Source: Desertivibrio insolitus
Lineage (GTDB): Bacteria > Actinomycetota > Actinomycetes > Actinomycetales > Microbacteriaceae
Assembly: GCF_017355965.1 (NCBI RefSeq)
Contig: NZ_JAFIQW010000004.1
Location: forward strand, 248,001 to 312,000
DNA: 64,000 nucleotides
Direction of reading: 5' to 3'
Part shown: piece by piece, positions 9,795 through 18,140 of the stretch
How positions within the stretch are numbered: position 1 is the stretch's first letter
Layout: every line of letters begins with the position of its first letter
Program-made: the position numbers and the translations under genes
The notes under the pieces: generated by a model
The model's database searches: none
Told to the model about the DNA's origin: nothing
Seen by the model: only the letters and a program-made list of their open reading frames with translations

Positions 9795-10694
9795 GTGAGA
9801 AGTTCCGGCGCGGTCGCCCTTGTGCTCGCGAGCGTGCTCTGGGGTACGACCGGAACCGCGGCGAGCTTCCTGCCGGACGACGTGAGCCCGCTCGCGACGG
9901 GCTCGGCGACGATGGCGATCGGCGGGGCGTTGCTCTTCGCGGTCAGCGGCCACCGCGCGCTGGCCGTGCTGCGCGAGTCATCCGCCCGGCGCTGGCTGCT
10001 GCTCGGCGCCGTCGGCGTGTTCGTGTACCCGCTCGCCTTCTACTCCGGCATGAATCTCGCGGGCGTCGCCGTCGGCAACGTCGTGGCGCTCGGCTCGGGC
10101 CCGATCTTCGCCGCCCTGCTCGAGTGGGCCTTCGAGCGGCACCGGCCGTCCGCACTGTGGAGCGCCTGCACCGCCGTCGCTCTCGTCGGCATCGTGCTGC
10201 TCGCGCTCGGCGGGCACGGGGCCGGGGGAGACGCGGATGCCGCGGCGCCCGTCGGCGTCCTGCTGGCGCTGCTCGCGGGGCTCGCCTACGCCGCGTACAC
10301 CTACGCGGGCGGCCGCGTCATCGCACTCGGTCACGCGTCGACGCCGACCATGGGCGCGATGTTCGGTCTCGGCGCCGTGCCGCTCGCGGTCGTGCTCGTG
10401 CTCACGGGCGCCCCGCTGCTGCAATCCAACCTGACGATCGGGGTGACGGCGTACCTCGCGCTGGGGCCGATGCTCTTCGCCTACGTGCTCTTCGGAGTCG
10501 GGCTGCGGGCGGTGCGCTCGACGACCGTGACCACGATCACGCTGCTCGAGCCCGTCGTCGCCACGGCCCTCGCGGTCCTCGTGGTGGGGGAGCGCCTCGA
10601 CCTCGTCGGCTGGGCGGGCCTCGCCCTGATCCTTCTCGGTGTGGTCGTGCTCGCCACGGCTCGTCGCCCCGTCGGAGAACCCGCCCGCTCCTAG
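9795..10694 (+). CDS. EamA/DMT-family transporter
   Basis: GTG at 9795 follows the ribosome site gagggagac. The 299-residue protein has ten hydrophobic helices arranged as two EamA halves. The first opens GAVALVLASVLWGTTGTAAS and the second ends TLLEPVVATALAVLVVGERL, which is the typical E-P motif region of the last helices. The family exports amino acids or other metabolites, and the substrate cannot be told. It is divergent from two MarR genes, which suggests regulated efflux. Its stop codon TAG is also the first part of the -10 element of the next gene. Confidence 0.87.
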   Translation: MRSSGAVALVLASVLWGTTGTAASFLPDDVSPLATGSATMAIGGALLFAVSGHRALAVLRESSARRWLLLGAVGVFVYPLAFYSGMNLAGVAVGNVVALGSGPIFAALLEWAFERHRPSALWSACTAVALVGIVLLALGGHGAGGDADAAAPVGVLLALLAGLAYAAYTYAGGRVIALGHASTPTMGAMFGLGAVPLAVVLVLTGAPLLQSNLTIGVTAYLALGPMLFAYVLFGVGLRAVRSTTVTTITLLEPVVATALAVLVVGERLDLVGWAGLALILLGVVVLATARRPVGEPARS

Positions 10695-10697
10695 ACT
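10692..10697 (+). promoter_or_regulatory. -10 element of the permease gene overlapping the EamA stop codon
   Basis: TAGACT lies 7 nt before the ATG at 10705. Its first three bases are the EamA stop codon. The same hexamer at the same distance precedes the genes at 14160, 32619 and 33595, so this is probably a leaderless promoter. Confidence 0.55.
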
Positions 10698-10704
10698 TCC
10701 GAGC

Positions 10705-13700
10705 ATGGCGAGCGACCAGCAACATCAGGACGACGTCGACGAGGACGTCTACGTGCCGACCGGCGCGCGCCGCTCCACCTACACTCCGCCCGCAGACGGG
10801 GTCATCCGCCTCGGCGACGAGCAGATCGTGCTCGACGACGACCTGGCCGAGGCGCTCGAGCGCCAGCTGCAGGACACCGGCGCGATCCGCCTCCCCGGCC
10901 GCATCGACAGCCTGCGTCCGCAGACCCGCACGATGCCGGAGGCCTCGCCCGTCGTCGCGCAGCAGGATGACGCGGACGACGACGGCGACGACGACGACGA
11001 GCAGAGCTCTCCTGCCGGTGCCCGCGGCAACACGTGGCCGGAGTGGGCGCGCGCCGACGCCGAGGACGACGAGCGCGAGTCGCCGTACGAGCCCCTGCCG
11101 AGCCACCTGAGTCCCGCGGCCACCGTCGACCCCGTGCTCTTCCCTCCCGCGTCCGAGCTGCTGTCGCGGCTCGGCGACCTCGGTGCGACCCTGCCGCGGG
11201 AGCCCGGGCCTCTCCGCGGCTCCGGCTCGGACGTCTTCGCCGGGCAGCCCCTCGACGAGATGACGTCGGTCGCCCCGCTGGCGCTCGTCGAGGAAGCGAA
11301 GGTTTCGGATGCCGCGCCACCGTCCGCCGAGCAACCGCCGGCCATCCCGGAGGCGGACGCGGCGCAGCACGAGCCGCTCCTCGGGTCCGACGCCGACGAC
11401 GTCGCGACCGACGATGACCAGGACTCCGCTCCTGAAGATGCCCCCGAGCTCATCGAGGTCGACGCGACTGCCGGCGCCGAAGCATCCGCCGCCGTGCAGG
11501 CCGAACCCGAGGTCTCGACCGCCCCTCCGCTCGTGCCCGAGCCCGAACCTCTCCGGTTCGGCGAGGACGGCCTTCCGGTGCCACCGGCACGCCGGTCGTT
11601 GAGCGACGCCGAGCTCGTCGCGCAGCTGGCCGCCGAGGGCGACGACCACGCGTCGTTCGAGCGCCTCGAGGAGCAGATGGCGCTGCGCGCCCGCGAGCTC
11701 GAGCAGTTCGGGCGCTGGGAGCACGCGATGCAGGACATCGGCTCGCCCGAGGCGCTCGAGCGCCTCGAGCGGATGCGTCCGCTGTTCACCGGCTCGATCC
11801 CGGTCGTCGGTGCCGCCGACGGTGCCGCCGACGGCGCCGCCGACGACGCGGACGCCGAACCGATCGAGGGGTCGCCGGTCGCGCCTCTGCCCCTGGCAGA
11901 CGCCGGAGCGGCGACGGAACAGACGGCCGCCGAGGCGGTGGACGCCGAGCCCGCGCCCACCGGAGCCGTCGTGCTGCCGGCTCTCGATGAGCTCTTCGCC
12001 CCGGGCAGCGCTCCCGCTCGTAACCAGGGTCGACACCGACGGTACGAGCCGGCGGCGCCGAAGGAGGACCGTTCCGTGCCCGCCGCGGCGACGCCGACGG
12101 AGGCCTTCGCTCAGCTCACCGGGGCGATCGACATCGTTCCGCAGAAGGCGACCGAGGGCCGGCCCGACCGGGCCGCCGAGGAGCCCGAGGCTCCGCTCGA
12201 GCAGGAGCCCGCCGACCAGGACCCGCCCGCCGATCAGGAGGATTCGCCCGAGGAGCCGGTGCACCTGCCGGCCACCGAGGCCATCGACATGAGCGAGGTG
12301 AGGCGACGCGAGGCCGGCGAGGCCGCCCGCCGCCTCGAGGCCGAGTACGACGCCGCCGCCACGGGTCAGCTCTGGCCGCTCGAGCCGCTCCCCGCCGAGG
12401 CGCCCGAGCCGAGCGGTCCTCCGGTCGAGGCGCTCGCGACCGTCGACGACGAGCGGCACGCGACCCTCCGGTTCGACGCCGACGAGCCGCATCCGGCGAC
12501 GGCGACCGTGCCCGTCGTCGTGCCGGTCTACGACCTCGAGATCGAGGACGAGGTCGATGCGACCGACCGCGCCTTCGCGCCGGACGAGGTCGCCGTCGAC
12601 GCCGAGGGCGTCGCCGTCGTCAGCAATCCGCCGACCGCGCCGGTGGAGCCCGTGTCGACCCCGCGCACGAACGAGGAGTACGTGCTCGCCGACACCGAGC
12701 CGACCCGCCGGCCGCTCTTCGCCCTCGAAGCCGCGAGCCTCGAGCCCACCCCGCTCGACCACCGCGCCGGGCGTGCGGCCCGCCTGTTCTGGGTCTGGTT
12801 CGCCGCGAACGGATCGCTCCTGAGCGTCGTGCTCGGCGCGGGTCTCGTGGGCCTCGGCCTCGATGCGCTGCAGGCGCTGACCGCGATCGCGATCGGACTG
12901 ATCGTGTCGGCCGTGCCGCTCGCGCTCGGCACGCTCGCAGGCAAGTGGAGCGGGCAGCCGACCCTCGTCGTGTCGAGGGCCACGTTCGGGCTGCTCGGCA
13001 ACGCCCTGCCCGCGACGCTCGCCGTCGTCACCCGCGTCGTGTGGGGCGGGCTCCTGCTCGCGCTGACTGCTCTCGCGGTCACGGGGCTGCTCGGTCTCGC
13101 GGGACTCGGCGGGGCGGGCGTGCGCTACGCGTCGCTCGCCGCGGCCCTCGCGATCGCCGCGGTGGTCGCCGTCTTCGGCTACACCCTGATCGTCGCGGTG
13201 CAGGCGGTCGTCGCCGTGCTGACGGCGGTGCTCGCCGTCGCGTTCGTCGCGCTGACCTTGCCGCGGGCCGATCTCGCCGCCGTGGCCGCCGGGGGAGAGG
13301 CGTCGTGGTGGCTCGTGCCCTCCGGCGCGGCCCTCGTGTTCGCGCTCGTCGGCGTGGTCTGGGCCAACTCGACCGGCGACGTCGCCCGGTACCAGCAGCC
13401 CTCCGGTTCCGGCGCGGCGTCGATGTCGAGCGCGACCTTCGGCGCGGCCCTCCCGGTGCTGCTCCTCGCGGGCTGGGGCGTCGTGCTCGCGGCATCCGAC
13501 CCCGGGCTCGCCGCCGCGCTCGCGAGCGACCCGGTCGCCGCGCTCTCGTCGCTCGTGCCCGCCCCGCTCGCGGCGGCCCTCCTCGCCGGAACGGCGCTCT
13601 CGCTCGTCGGCGGCGCGGTGCTCACGCTCTACTCCGGCGCCTTCGCCCTCGCCGCCCTCGGGCTGCGCGCGCGCCGCTGGCAGGCGGTCGTCGTGGCCGC

Positions 13701-14124
13701 CGTGCTCGCGGGGCTGGTCGCCGCCCTCCTCGTGGGCGGATCGCTCGCCGTGCTGCCCGACCTGGCCGTGACGCTGGCGGTGCCGACGGCGGCGTGGGCC
13801 GGGCTGTTCGGCGCAGAGATGCTGCTGCGCCGCAGCCGGTTCGAGTCGCCGGCCCTGCTGCGTCGGGGCGGCGTCTATGCCGACTGGGTGCCCTCGAACC
13901 TCGTCGCACTCGTGCTGCTGAGCGTGCTGGGCTTCGCGTTCACGACGGCGGATGCTCCGGGCTTCGGCTGGCTCGGCTTCGGGTGGACCCTCCTCGGGCT
14001 GCCCGCCTCGGACCCGCTCGCGCAGAGCGATCTCGGCGTGTTTGCGGCATTCGTGCTCGCCCTGCTGGTGCCGGTGCTGTTCAGCCGCGGCGGCATCCGG
14101 CGGCAGGAGCGGCGCCGCCACTGA
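10705..14124 (+). CDS. NCS1-like nucleobase permease with a ~690-residue acidic N-terminal tail
   Basis: The ATG at 10705 fits a leaderless promoter. Residues 1-690 of this 1139-residue protein are low-complexity, acidic and proline-rich with no predicted fold, including tandem short repeats (AADGAADGAADDADA near residue 371). From residue ~693 about twelve membrane helices follow. The segment SRATFGLLGNALPATLAVV and the later NSTGDVARYQQ are typical of the purine-cytosine permease (NCS1) family, in which the second marks the helix 6 region. The family imports nucleobases, allantoin or related compounds with Na+ or H+. The long tail is unusual; known NCS1 proteins are about 450-550 residues. 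The transported compound is not evident. Confidence 0.78.
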   Translation: MASDQQHQDDVDEDVYVPTGARRSTYTPPADGVIRLGDEQIVLDDDLAEALERQLQDTGAIRLPGRIDSLRPQTRTMPEASPVVAQQDDADDDGDDDDEQSSPAGARGNTWPEWARADAEDDERESPYEPLPSHLSPAATVDPVLFPPASELLSRLGDLGATLPREPGPLRGSGSDVFAGQPLDEMTSVAPLALVEEAKVSDAAPPSAEQPPAIPEADAAQHEPLLGSDADDVATDDDQDSAPEDAPELIEVDATAGAEASAAVQAEPEVSTAPPLVPEPEPLRFGEDGLPVPPARRSLSDAELVAQLAAEGDDHASFERLEEQMALRARELEQFGRWEHAMQDIGSPEALERLERMRPLFTGSIPVVGAADGAADGAADDADAEPIEGSPVAPLPLADAGAATEQTAAEAVDAEPAPTGAVVLPALDELFAPGSAPARNQGRHRRYEPAAPKEDRSVPAAATPTEAFAQLTGAIDIVPQKATEGRPDRAAEEPEAPLEQEPADQDPPADQEDSPEEPVHLPATEAIDMSEVRRREAGEAARRLEAEYDAAATGQLWPLEPLPAEAPEPSGPPVEALATVDDERHATLRFDADEPHPATATVPVVVPVYDLEIEDEVDATDRAFAPDEVAVDAEGVAVVSNPPTAPVEPVSTPRTNEEYVLADTEPTRRPLFALEAASLEPTPLDHRAGRAARLFWVWFAANGSLLSVVLGAGLVGLGLDALQALTAIAIGLIVSAVPLALGTLAGKWSGQPTLVVSRATFGLLGNALPATLAVVTRVVWGGLLLALTALAVTGLLGLAGLGGAGVRYASLAAALAIAAVVAVFGYTLIVAVQAVVAVLTAVLAVAFVALTLPRADLAAVAAGGEASWWLVPSGAALVFALVGVVWANSTGDVARYQQPSGSGAASMSSATFGAALPVLLLAGWGVVLAASDPGLAAALASDPVAALSSLVPAPLAAALLAGTALSLVGGAVLTLYSGAFALAALGLRARRWQAVVVAAVLAGLVAALLVGGSLAVLPDLAVTLAVPTAAWAGLFGAEMLLRRSRFESPALLRRGGVYADWVPSNLVALVLLSVLGFAFTTADAPGFGWLGFGWTLLGLPASDPLAQSDLGVFAAFVLALLVPVLFSRGGIRRQERRRH

Positions 14125-14159
14125 GTCCGGAGACGGTCGGCAGTTCCTAGACTTGGGGC

Positions 14160-14978
14160 ATGCCGACCGTCGCCGAATTCGCCGAGGCAGCCTGGCGGCT
14201 GTGGCCGCTCGATGGAGCCGAGGGGTGGGACGCCCCCGGAGTGCTCGCCGGGTCACCCACCGCGGAGGTGCGGCGTGTCCACCTCGCCGTCGATGCGACC
14301 ACGGAGGTCGCCGAGGAGGCGGTCGCCGCGGGCGCCGACGCGCTGCTCGTGCACCACCCGCTGCTGCTGCGCGGCGTCACCACGGTCGCCGAGACGACGT
14401 ACAAGGGCGCCGTGCTCGGCACGCTCATCCGCGGCGGCTGCGCGCTGCTCGCCGCGCACACCAACGCCGACGTCGTCGAGACCGGCACCTCGGCGGTGCT
14501 GGCGCGGCTGCTGCGGCTCACGGATGACTCGCCGATCGAGCCCTCGCGCACCGATCCCGCCCGCGGCCTCGGCCGCACCGGCCGGCTCCCCGAGCCCACG
14601 ACCCTCGGCCGCCTGGCCCGCGGTCTCGCCGACGTGCTGCCCGCGACGGCGGGCGGCATCCGCGTCGCCGGCGACTTCGAGCAGCGGGTCGAGACCGTCG
14701 CCGTCTGCGCGGGGGCCGGCGACAGCCTGCTCGGCCATCCCGCCGTCCGCGCCGCCGACGTCTACATCACCTCGGACCTCCGGCACCACCCGGCGTCCGA
14801 GGCGCGCGAGACGGCGCGCGTCGGCGGCGGCCCCGCTCTCATCGACACGTCGCACTGGGCGAGCGAATGGCTCTGGCTCGACACCGCCGCCGCCGAGCTC
14901 CGCGCCGCCGTTCCCGGCGTCGAGGTGACGGTGAGCGACCTCCGCACCGACCCCTGGGACTTCGCGATCGTGCACTGA
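14160..14978 (+). CDS. Nif3-like dinuclear metal-centre protein (YqfO/YbgI family)
   Basis: The 272-residue protein shows the Nif3 metal-site pattern: GADALLVHHPLLLRG (HHP), AHTNADVV (H-T-N-x-D), and near the end LIDTSHWASEW, with the conserved H. Family members form hexamers with a two-metal site and are often called GTP cyclohydrolase type 2 homologues, although their physiological role is unclear. The ATG is preceded by TAGACT (14148-14153) at 6 nt, so it is probably leaderless. It precedes the coiled-coil CT398-like gene and rnpB, a pairing also seen in other actinobacteria. Confidence 0.9.
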   Translation: MPTVAEFAEAAWRLWPLDGAEGWDAPGVLAGSPTAEVRRVHLAVDATTEVAEEAVAAGADALLVHHPLLLRGVTTVAETTYKGAVLGTLIRGGCALLAAHTNADVVETGTSAVLARLLRLTDDSPIEPSRTDPARGLGRTGRLPEPTTLGRLARGLADVLPATAGGIRVAGDFEQRVETVAVCAGAGDSLLGHPAVRAADVYITSDLRHHPASEARETARVGGGPALIDTSHWASEWLWLDTAAAELRAAVPGVEVTVSDLRTDPWDFAIVH

Positions 14979-15019
14979 GCACCCCGCGGCATCCGACCCC
15001 TCCAGCAAGAAGGACCCCC

Positions 15020-15793
15020 ATGGCACTGACCGCCAGCCCCGACGCCCAGGCGCACCTGCTCGACCTGCAGGCGCTCGACAACAAGCTGCAGCACCTCGCG
15101 CAGCGTGAGCGCACCCTGCCGGAGTTCGCCGAGCTCAAGAAACTCGCCGCCGAGCTCGAGGAGCACCGCCGCGTGCTGACCGAGCGCACCGGTGTGCTCG
15201 AGGACGCCAAGGCCGAGCTGCGCAGGCTCGAGTCCGACGTCGCGCTCGTCGAGCAGCGGATGACGCGCGACTCCGACCGGCTGAAGACCGCGACCTCGAC
15301 CAAGGACGTGCAGGCGCTCGAGCAGGAGCTCGCCGCCCTCACCCGCCGCCGCAGCGACCTCGAGGACATCGAGCTCGACGTCATGCAGCGGGTCGAGGAC
15401 GCCGCGGCCGGGCTCGCCGAGGCCCGCGCCGCGTTCGACGGTCTTGTGAGCCGCCGGGCGGAGCTCGAGCAGCGACGCGACGCGAGCCTCGAGCAGCTGG
15501 CGAACGAGCGCAAGCACACCCTCGCCAACCGGGCCACCGTCGCGAACGGGCTGCCCGCCGACCTGCTGGCGCTCTACGAGCGTCAGCGCGAACGCTACGG
15601 CTGGGGCGCGTCCCTCCTGCGCGCGGGCGTCTCGAGCGCCTCGGGCGTCGCCCTGGGCGCGAACGACCTGGCCCGCATCAGGGCCGCCGCGCCCGACGAG
15701 GTGCTGCTCTGCCCCGACAGCAACGCGATCCTCGTGCGCACCGACGAGTCGGGCCTCGAGCCGACCTGGCGCTTGGACAGTCCGCTACCCTGA
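15020..15793 (+). CDS. CT398-like coiled-coil protein with degenerate zinc ribbon
   Basis: ATG at 15020 follows aagaagga. The 257-residue protein is a long coiled coil (residues ~10-170; Leu/Glu/Arg-rich) followed by the C-terminal domain that in this family (C4-type zinc ribbon proteins encoded next to Nif3) carries two CxxC pairs. Here the first pair is replaced by GVSSASG and the second is LCPDSNAILVR with only one cysteine, so three of four zinc ligands are missing. The surrounding fold residues are kept. The role of the family is unknown; a nucleic-acid or scaffold function is usually supposed. The stop codon overlaps the rnpB -10 element. Confidence 0.85.
   Translation: MALTASPDAQAHLLDLQALDNKLQHLAQRERTLPEFAELKKLAAELEEHRRVLTERTGVLEDAKAELRRLESDVALVEQRMTRDSDRLKTATSTKDVQALEQELAALTRRRSDLEDIELDVMQRVEDAAAGLAEARAAFDGLVSRRAELEQRRDASLEQLANERKHTLANRATVANGLPADLLALYERQRERYGWGASLLRAGVSSASGVALGANDLARIRAAAPDEVLLCPDSNAILVRTDESGLEPTWRLDSPLP
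15786..15791 (+). promoter_or_regulatory. -10 element of rnpB overlapping the upstream stop codon
   Basis: TACCCT at 15786-15791 shares its last T with the TGA (15791-15793) of the coiled-coil gene and lies 7-8 nt before the inferred 5' end of RNase P RNA. No convincing -35 element is visible. Confidence 0.45.
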
Positions 15794-15798
15794 CAGTC

Positions 15799-16166
15799 GG
15801 AATGGGTCGGCCAGACGGTCGCGTCGCCCGCGAGGGCGCCGAGGAACGTCCGGGCTCCGCAGAGCATGGCGGTGGGTAACGCCCACCCGGGGTAACCCGC
15901 GAGAAAGTGCAACAGAGAGCAGACCGCCGTCCGCCTGCGCGGGCGGTAAGGGTGAAACGGTGGTGTAAGAGACCACCAGCGCCCGGTGTGAGCCGGGCGG
16001 CTGGGTAAACCTCGCCAGGAGCAAGGTCGGACAGGGGACAGTGAGGCTGCTCGCCGAGTCCCCGGGTTGACCGCTGGAGGGGCGTGGTGACGCGTCCCCG
16101 AGATAGATGGCCGTCCGCTGCCCTCGGGCAGTGACAGAACCCGGCGTATCGGCCGGCCCATTCCTC
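15799..16166 (+). ncRNA. rnpB: RNase P RNA, bacterial type A
   Basis: The ends pair as helix P1: gaatgggtcggcc near 15800-15812 with ggccggcccattc at 16151-16163. The universally conserved parts are present: gaggaacgtccgggctcc (about 15839-15856), the agagcatggcggtgggtaac segment after it, gtgcaacagagagcaga, gggtaaacc, and near the 3' end acagaacccggcgtat (about 16134-16149). Length (~368 nt) and the extended GC-rich arms fit the actinobacterial type A RNA, the catalytic part of the tRNA 5'-processing enzyme. The exact 5' and 3' ends are estimated. Confidence 0.95.
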
Positions 16167-16199
16167 TCACCTGTTGGCGGTGGTCCGGGCCGGCGCGGC

Positions 16200-16991
16200 T
16201 CAGACCTGCTGCAGCGAGGGCATGTACTTCGGCGAGGCGGCGAGCGCCGCGGCACCGAGGATGCCCGCGTTGTTGCGCAGGGCGGCCGGCACGATCTTCG
16301 CGCGCAGCTCGAGCTTCGGCAGGAACTCCTGGTAGTGCTTCGACACGCCGCCGCCGACGACGAACAGCTCCGGGTAGAGCAGCGCCTCAAGCCGCGAGTA
16401 GTACTTCTGCAGGCGGGAGGCCCAGCGGGTCCAGCTGAGGTCGCCGCGCTCCTTGGCGGCGAACGACGCCTTCGTCTCGTAGTCGACGCCGTCGATCTCG
16501 AGGTGGCCGAGCTCGGCGTTCGGAATCAGCACGCCGTCGTGGATGAGGGCCGTGCCGATGCCGGTGCCGAGCGTCGTCATGATGACGAGGCCGGGCACGT
16601 CCTTCGCCGCGCCGAAGTTCGCCTCGGCGACGCCCGCGGCATCCGCGTCGTTGACGAAGTGAATGCCCCGGCCGAGCCGGTCCTCGAAGAACTTCTCGGC
16701 CTCGAAACCGATCCACTTCTTCGACACGTTCGCCGCCGACATCGTGCGACCGCCGACGACCGCGGCGGGGAAGCAGACCCCGAGGGGCAGCGACGGGTCG
16801 CCGCCGATCTTCTCGAGCAGCTCGACGACCGTGTCGGCGATTCCCTCGGGCTCGCCGCCCTTCGGGGTCGACAGCTTCGTGCGATCGCCCGCGAGGCCGC
16901 CGGTCCGGAGGTCGACGAGCGCCCCCTTGATCCCGGTTCCGCCGATGTCGATGCCGATCGCGAGCGATTCGCCCTCGTGCGTGTCCGTCAC
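16200..16991 (-). CDS. ppgK: Polyphosphate glucokinase
   Basis: The 263-residue ROK-type kinase starts IGIDIGGTGIKGALVDLRTG, the phosphate-1 loop, and has IHFVNDADAAGVAEANFG and MTTLGTGIGTALIHDG, matching actinobacterial strictly polyphosphate/ATP-dependent glucokinases. It phosphorylates glucose to glucose-6-phosphate in the cytoplasm. The length agrees with the family (~250-265). The GTG at 16991 follows gggag; a TAGATT -10 (17025-17030 on this strand) implies a short untranslated leader. It faces rnpB tail-to-tail. Confidence 0.93.
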   Translation of the reverse strand: MTDTHEGESLAIGIDIGGTGIKGALVDLRTGGLAGDRTKLSTPKGGEPEGIADTVVELLEKIGGDPSLPLGVCFPAAVVGGRTMSAANVSKKWIGFEAEKFFEDRLGRGIHFVNDADAAGVAEANFGAAKDVPGLVIMTTLGTGIGTALIHDGVLIPNAELGHLEIDGVDYETKASFAAKERGDLSWTRWASRLQKYYSRLEALLYPELFVVGGGVSKHYQEFLPKLELRAKIVPAALRNNAGILGAAALAASPKYMPSLQQV

Positions 16992-17068
16992 GTCTGCTCC
17001 CTCGAAGAAGGTGGTCCTTCCTCAAATCTAACAACGTGCCGTCAGCGCCCGAGCCTAGGGTTGGCAGC

Positions 17069-17239
17069 ATGACGCAGTACTGGTTCAACCTGAGGACTCA
17101 CGAGGTCGAGGAGGGGCCGCAGTCGCCCGGAATCGACCGCTCCGGGCCGTACGCGACGCGCGAGGAGGCGGCGCAGGCCATCGAGCGCATGCGCGCCCGC
17201 ACCGAGGCGTGGGACCGCGAGGACGCCGAGGACCGCTGA
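17069..17239 (+). CDS. Small SPOR-like protein, 56 aa
   Basis: ATG at 17069 is 7 nt after a TAGGGT -10 element (17056-17061). The product MTQYWFNLRTHEVEEGPQSP continues with GPYATREEAAQAIERMRAR. This is the short actinobacterial family that databases label SPOR-domain-like; it reads as one beta-alpha unit (YWFNLRTHEVEEG strand, then the GPYATREEA helix). In several actinobacteria it is encoded beside methionine aminopeptidase, which is not seen here. The function is unknown. Confidence 0.75.
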   Translation: MTQYWFNLRTHEVEEGPQSPGIDRSGPYATREEAAQAIERMRARTEAWDREDAEDR

Positions 17240-17252
17240 TCCTCGTTCGGGG

Positions 17253-18068
17253 CTAGTCCTCGAAGGTGTGCTCGGGCCCGGGGAACGCGCCGGAGGCGAC
17301 GTCCTCCCGGTAGGCCGTGGCGGCGTCCGCCAGGGTCTGACGCAGGTTGGCGTACTGACGCACGAAGCGCGGCATCCGGCCCCCGCCGAGCCCGGCGAAG
17401 TCGGTCCAGACGAGGATCTGCCCGTCGGTGACGTTGCCGGCGCCGATCCCGATCGTCGGGATCGAGAGCTCCTGGGTGATCCTCCGGGCGACCGACTCCG
17501 GCACCATCTCGAGCACGACGGCGAATGCGCCCGCCTCCTCGACGGCGTGGGCGTCGGCGACGACCTTCTCGACCGCGTCGCCGCGGCCCTGCACGACGTG
17601 GCCGCCGAGCCCGTGCTCGCTCTGCGGCGTGAACCCGACGTGACCCATGACCGGGATGCCCGCGTCGACGACCCGGCGGATCTGCGGCGCGCTGCGCACC
17701 CCGCCCTCGAGCTTGACCGCGTGGACGCCGGTCTCCTTCATGAAGCGGAACGACGAGTGCAACGCCTCCTCGGGCGAGACCTCGTAGGAGCCGAACGGCA
17801 GGTCGGCGACGACGAGCGCGCGACGAACGGATGACGCGACGGCGCGCGCGAGCGGGATGAGCTCGTCGACGGTGACCGGCACGGTCGTGTCGTAGCCGAG
17901 CACGGCGTTGCCGGCCGAGTCGCCCACCAGGAGGAAGTCGATCCCGGCCTCGTCGAAGATCTGCGCGGTCAGAGCGTCGTAGCTCGTCAGCGCGGTGATC
18001 TTCGTGCCGTTGGCCTTCGCGGCCTGGAAGTGGCGGGTTCGCACGCGGCGCACGGGGGTGTCTGCCAT
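17253..18068 (-). CDS. panB: 3-Methyl-2-oxobutanoate hydroxymethyltransferase
   Basis: The 271-residue PanB makes ketopantoate from 2-oxoisovalerate and methylene-tetrahydrofolate, the first committed step of pantothenate and CoA synthesis. Signature segments are [51 protein letters not shown] and the metal/folate site [16 protein letters not shown]. The ATG at 18068 lies 7 nt from a TAGGCT -10 (18076-18081), a leaderless promoter back-to-back with that of glnA2. The panB/glnA2 neighbourhood matches mycobacteria. Confidence 0.95.
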   Translation of the reverse strand: MADTPVRRVRTRHFQAAKANGTKITALTSYDALTAQIFDEAGIDFLLVGDSAGNAVLGYDTTVPVTVDELIPLARAVASSVRRALVVADLPFGSYEVSPEEALHSSFRFMKETGVHAVKLEGGVRSAPQIRRVVDAGIPVMGHVGFTPQSEHGLGGHVVQGRGDAVEKVVADAHAVEEAGAFAVVLEMVPESVARRITQELSIPTIGIGAGNVTDGQILVWTDFAGLGGGRMPRFVRQYANLRQTLADAATAYREDVASGAFPGPEHTFED

Positions 18069-18140
18069 GAGCGCGAGCCTACGCCGTGGGCCGGAGCCTG
18101 ATCGGAGCCACTAGCCTAGGGGCGAGCAGAAAGGCCCTTC

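Noticed and set aside
10537-14256. Very long open frame on the minus strand opposite the permease
   Set aside because: It is the arginine- and glycine-rich mirror of a GC-rich gene, has no homology-like motif and covers two real plus-strand genes. Antisense frames stay open at this GC content.
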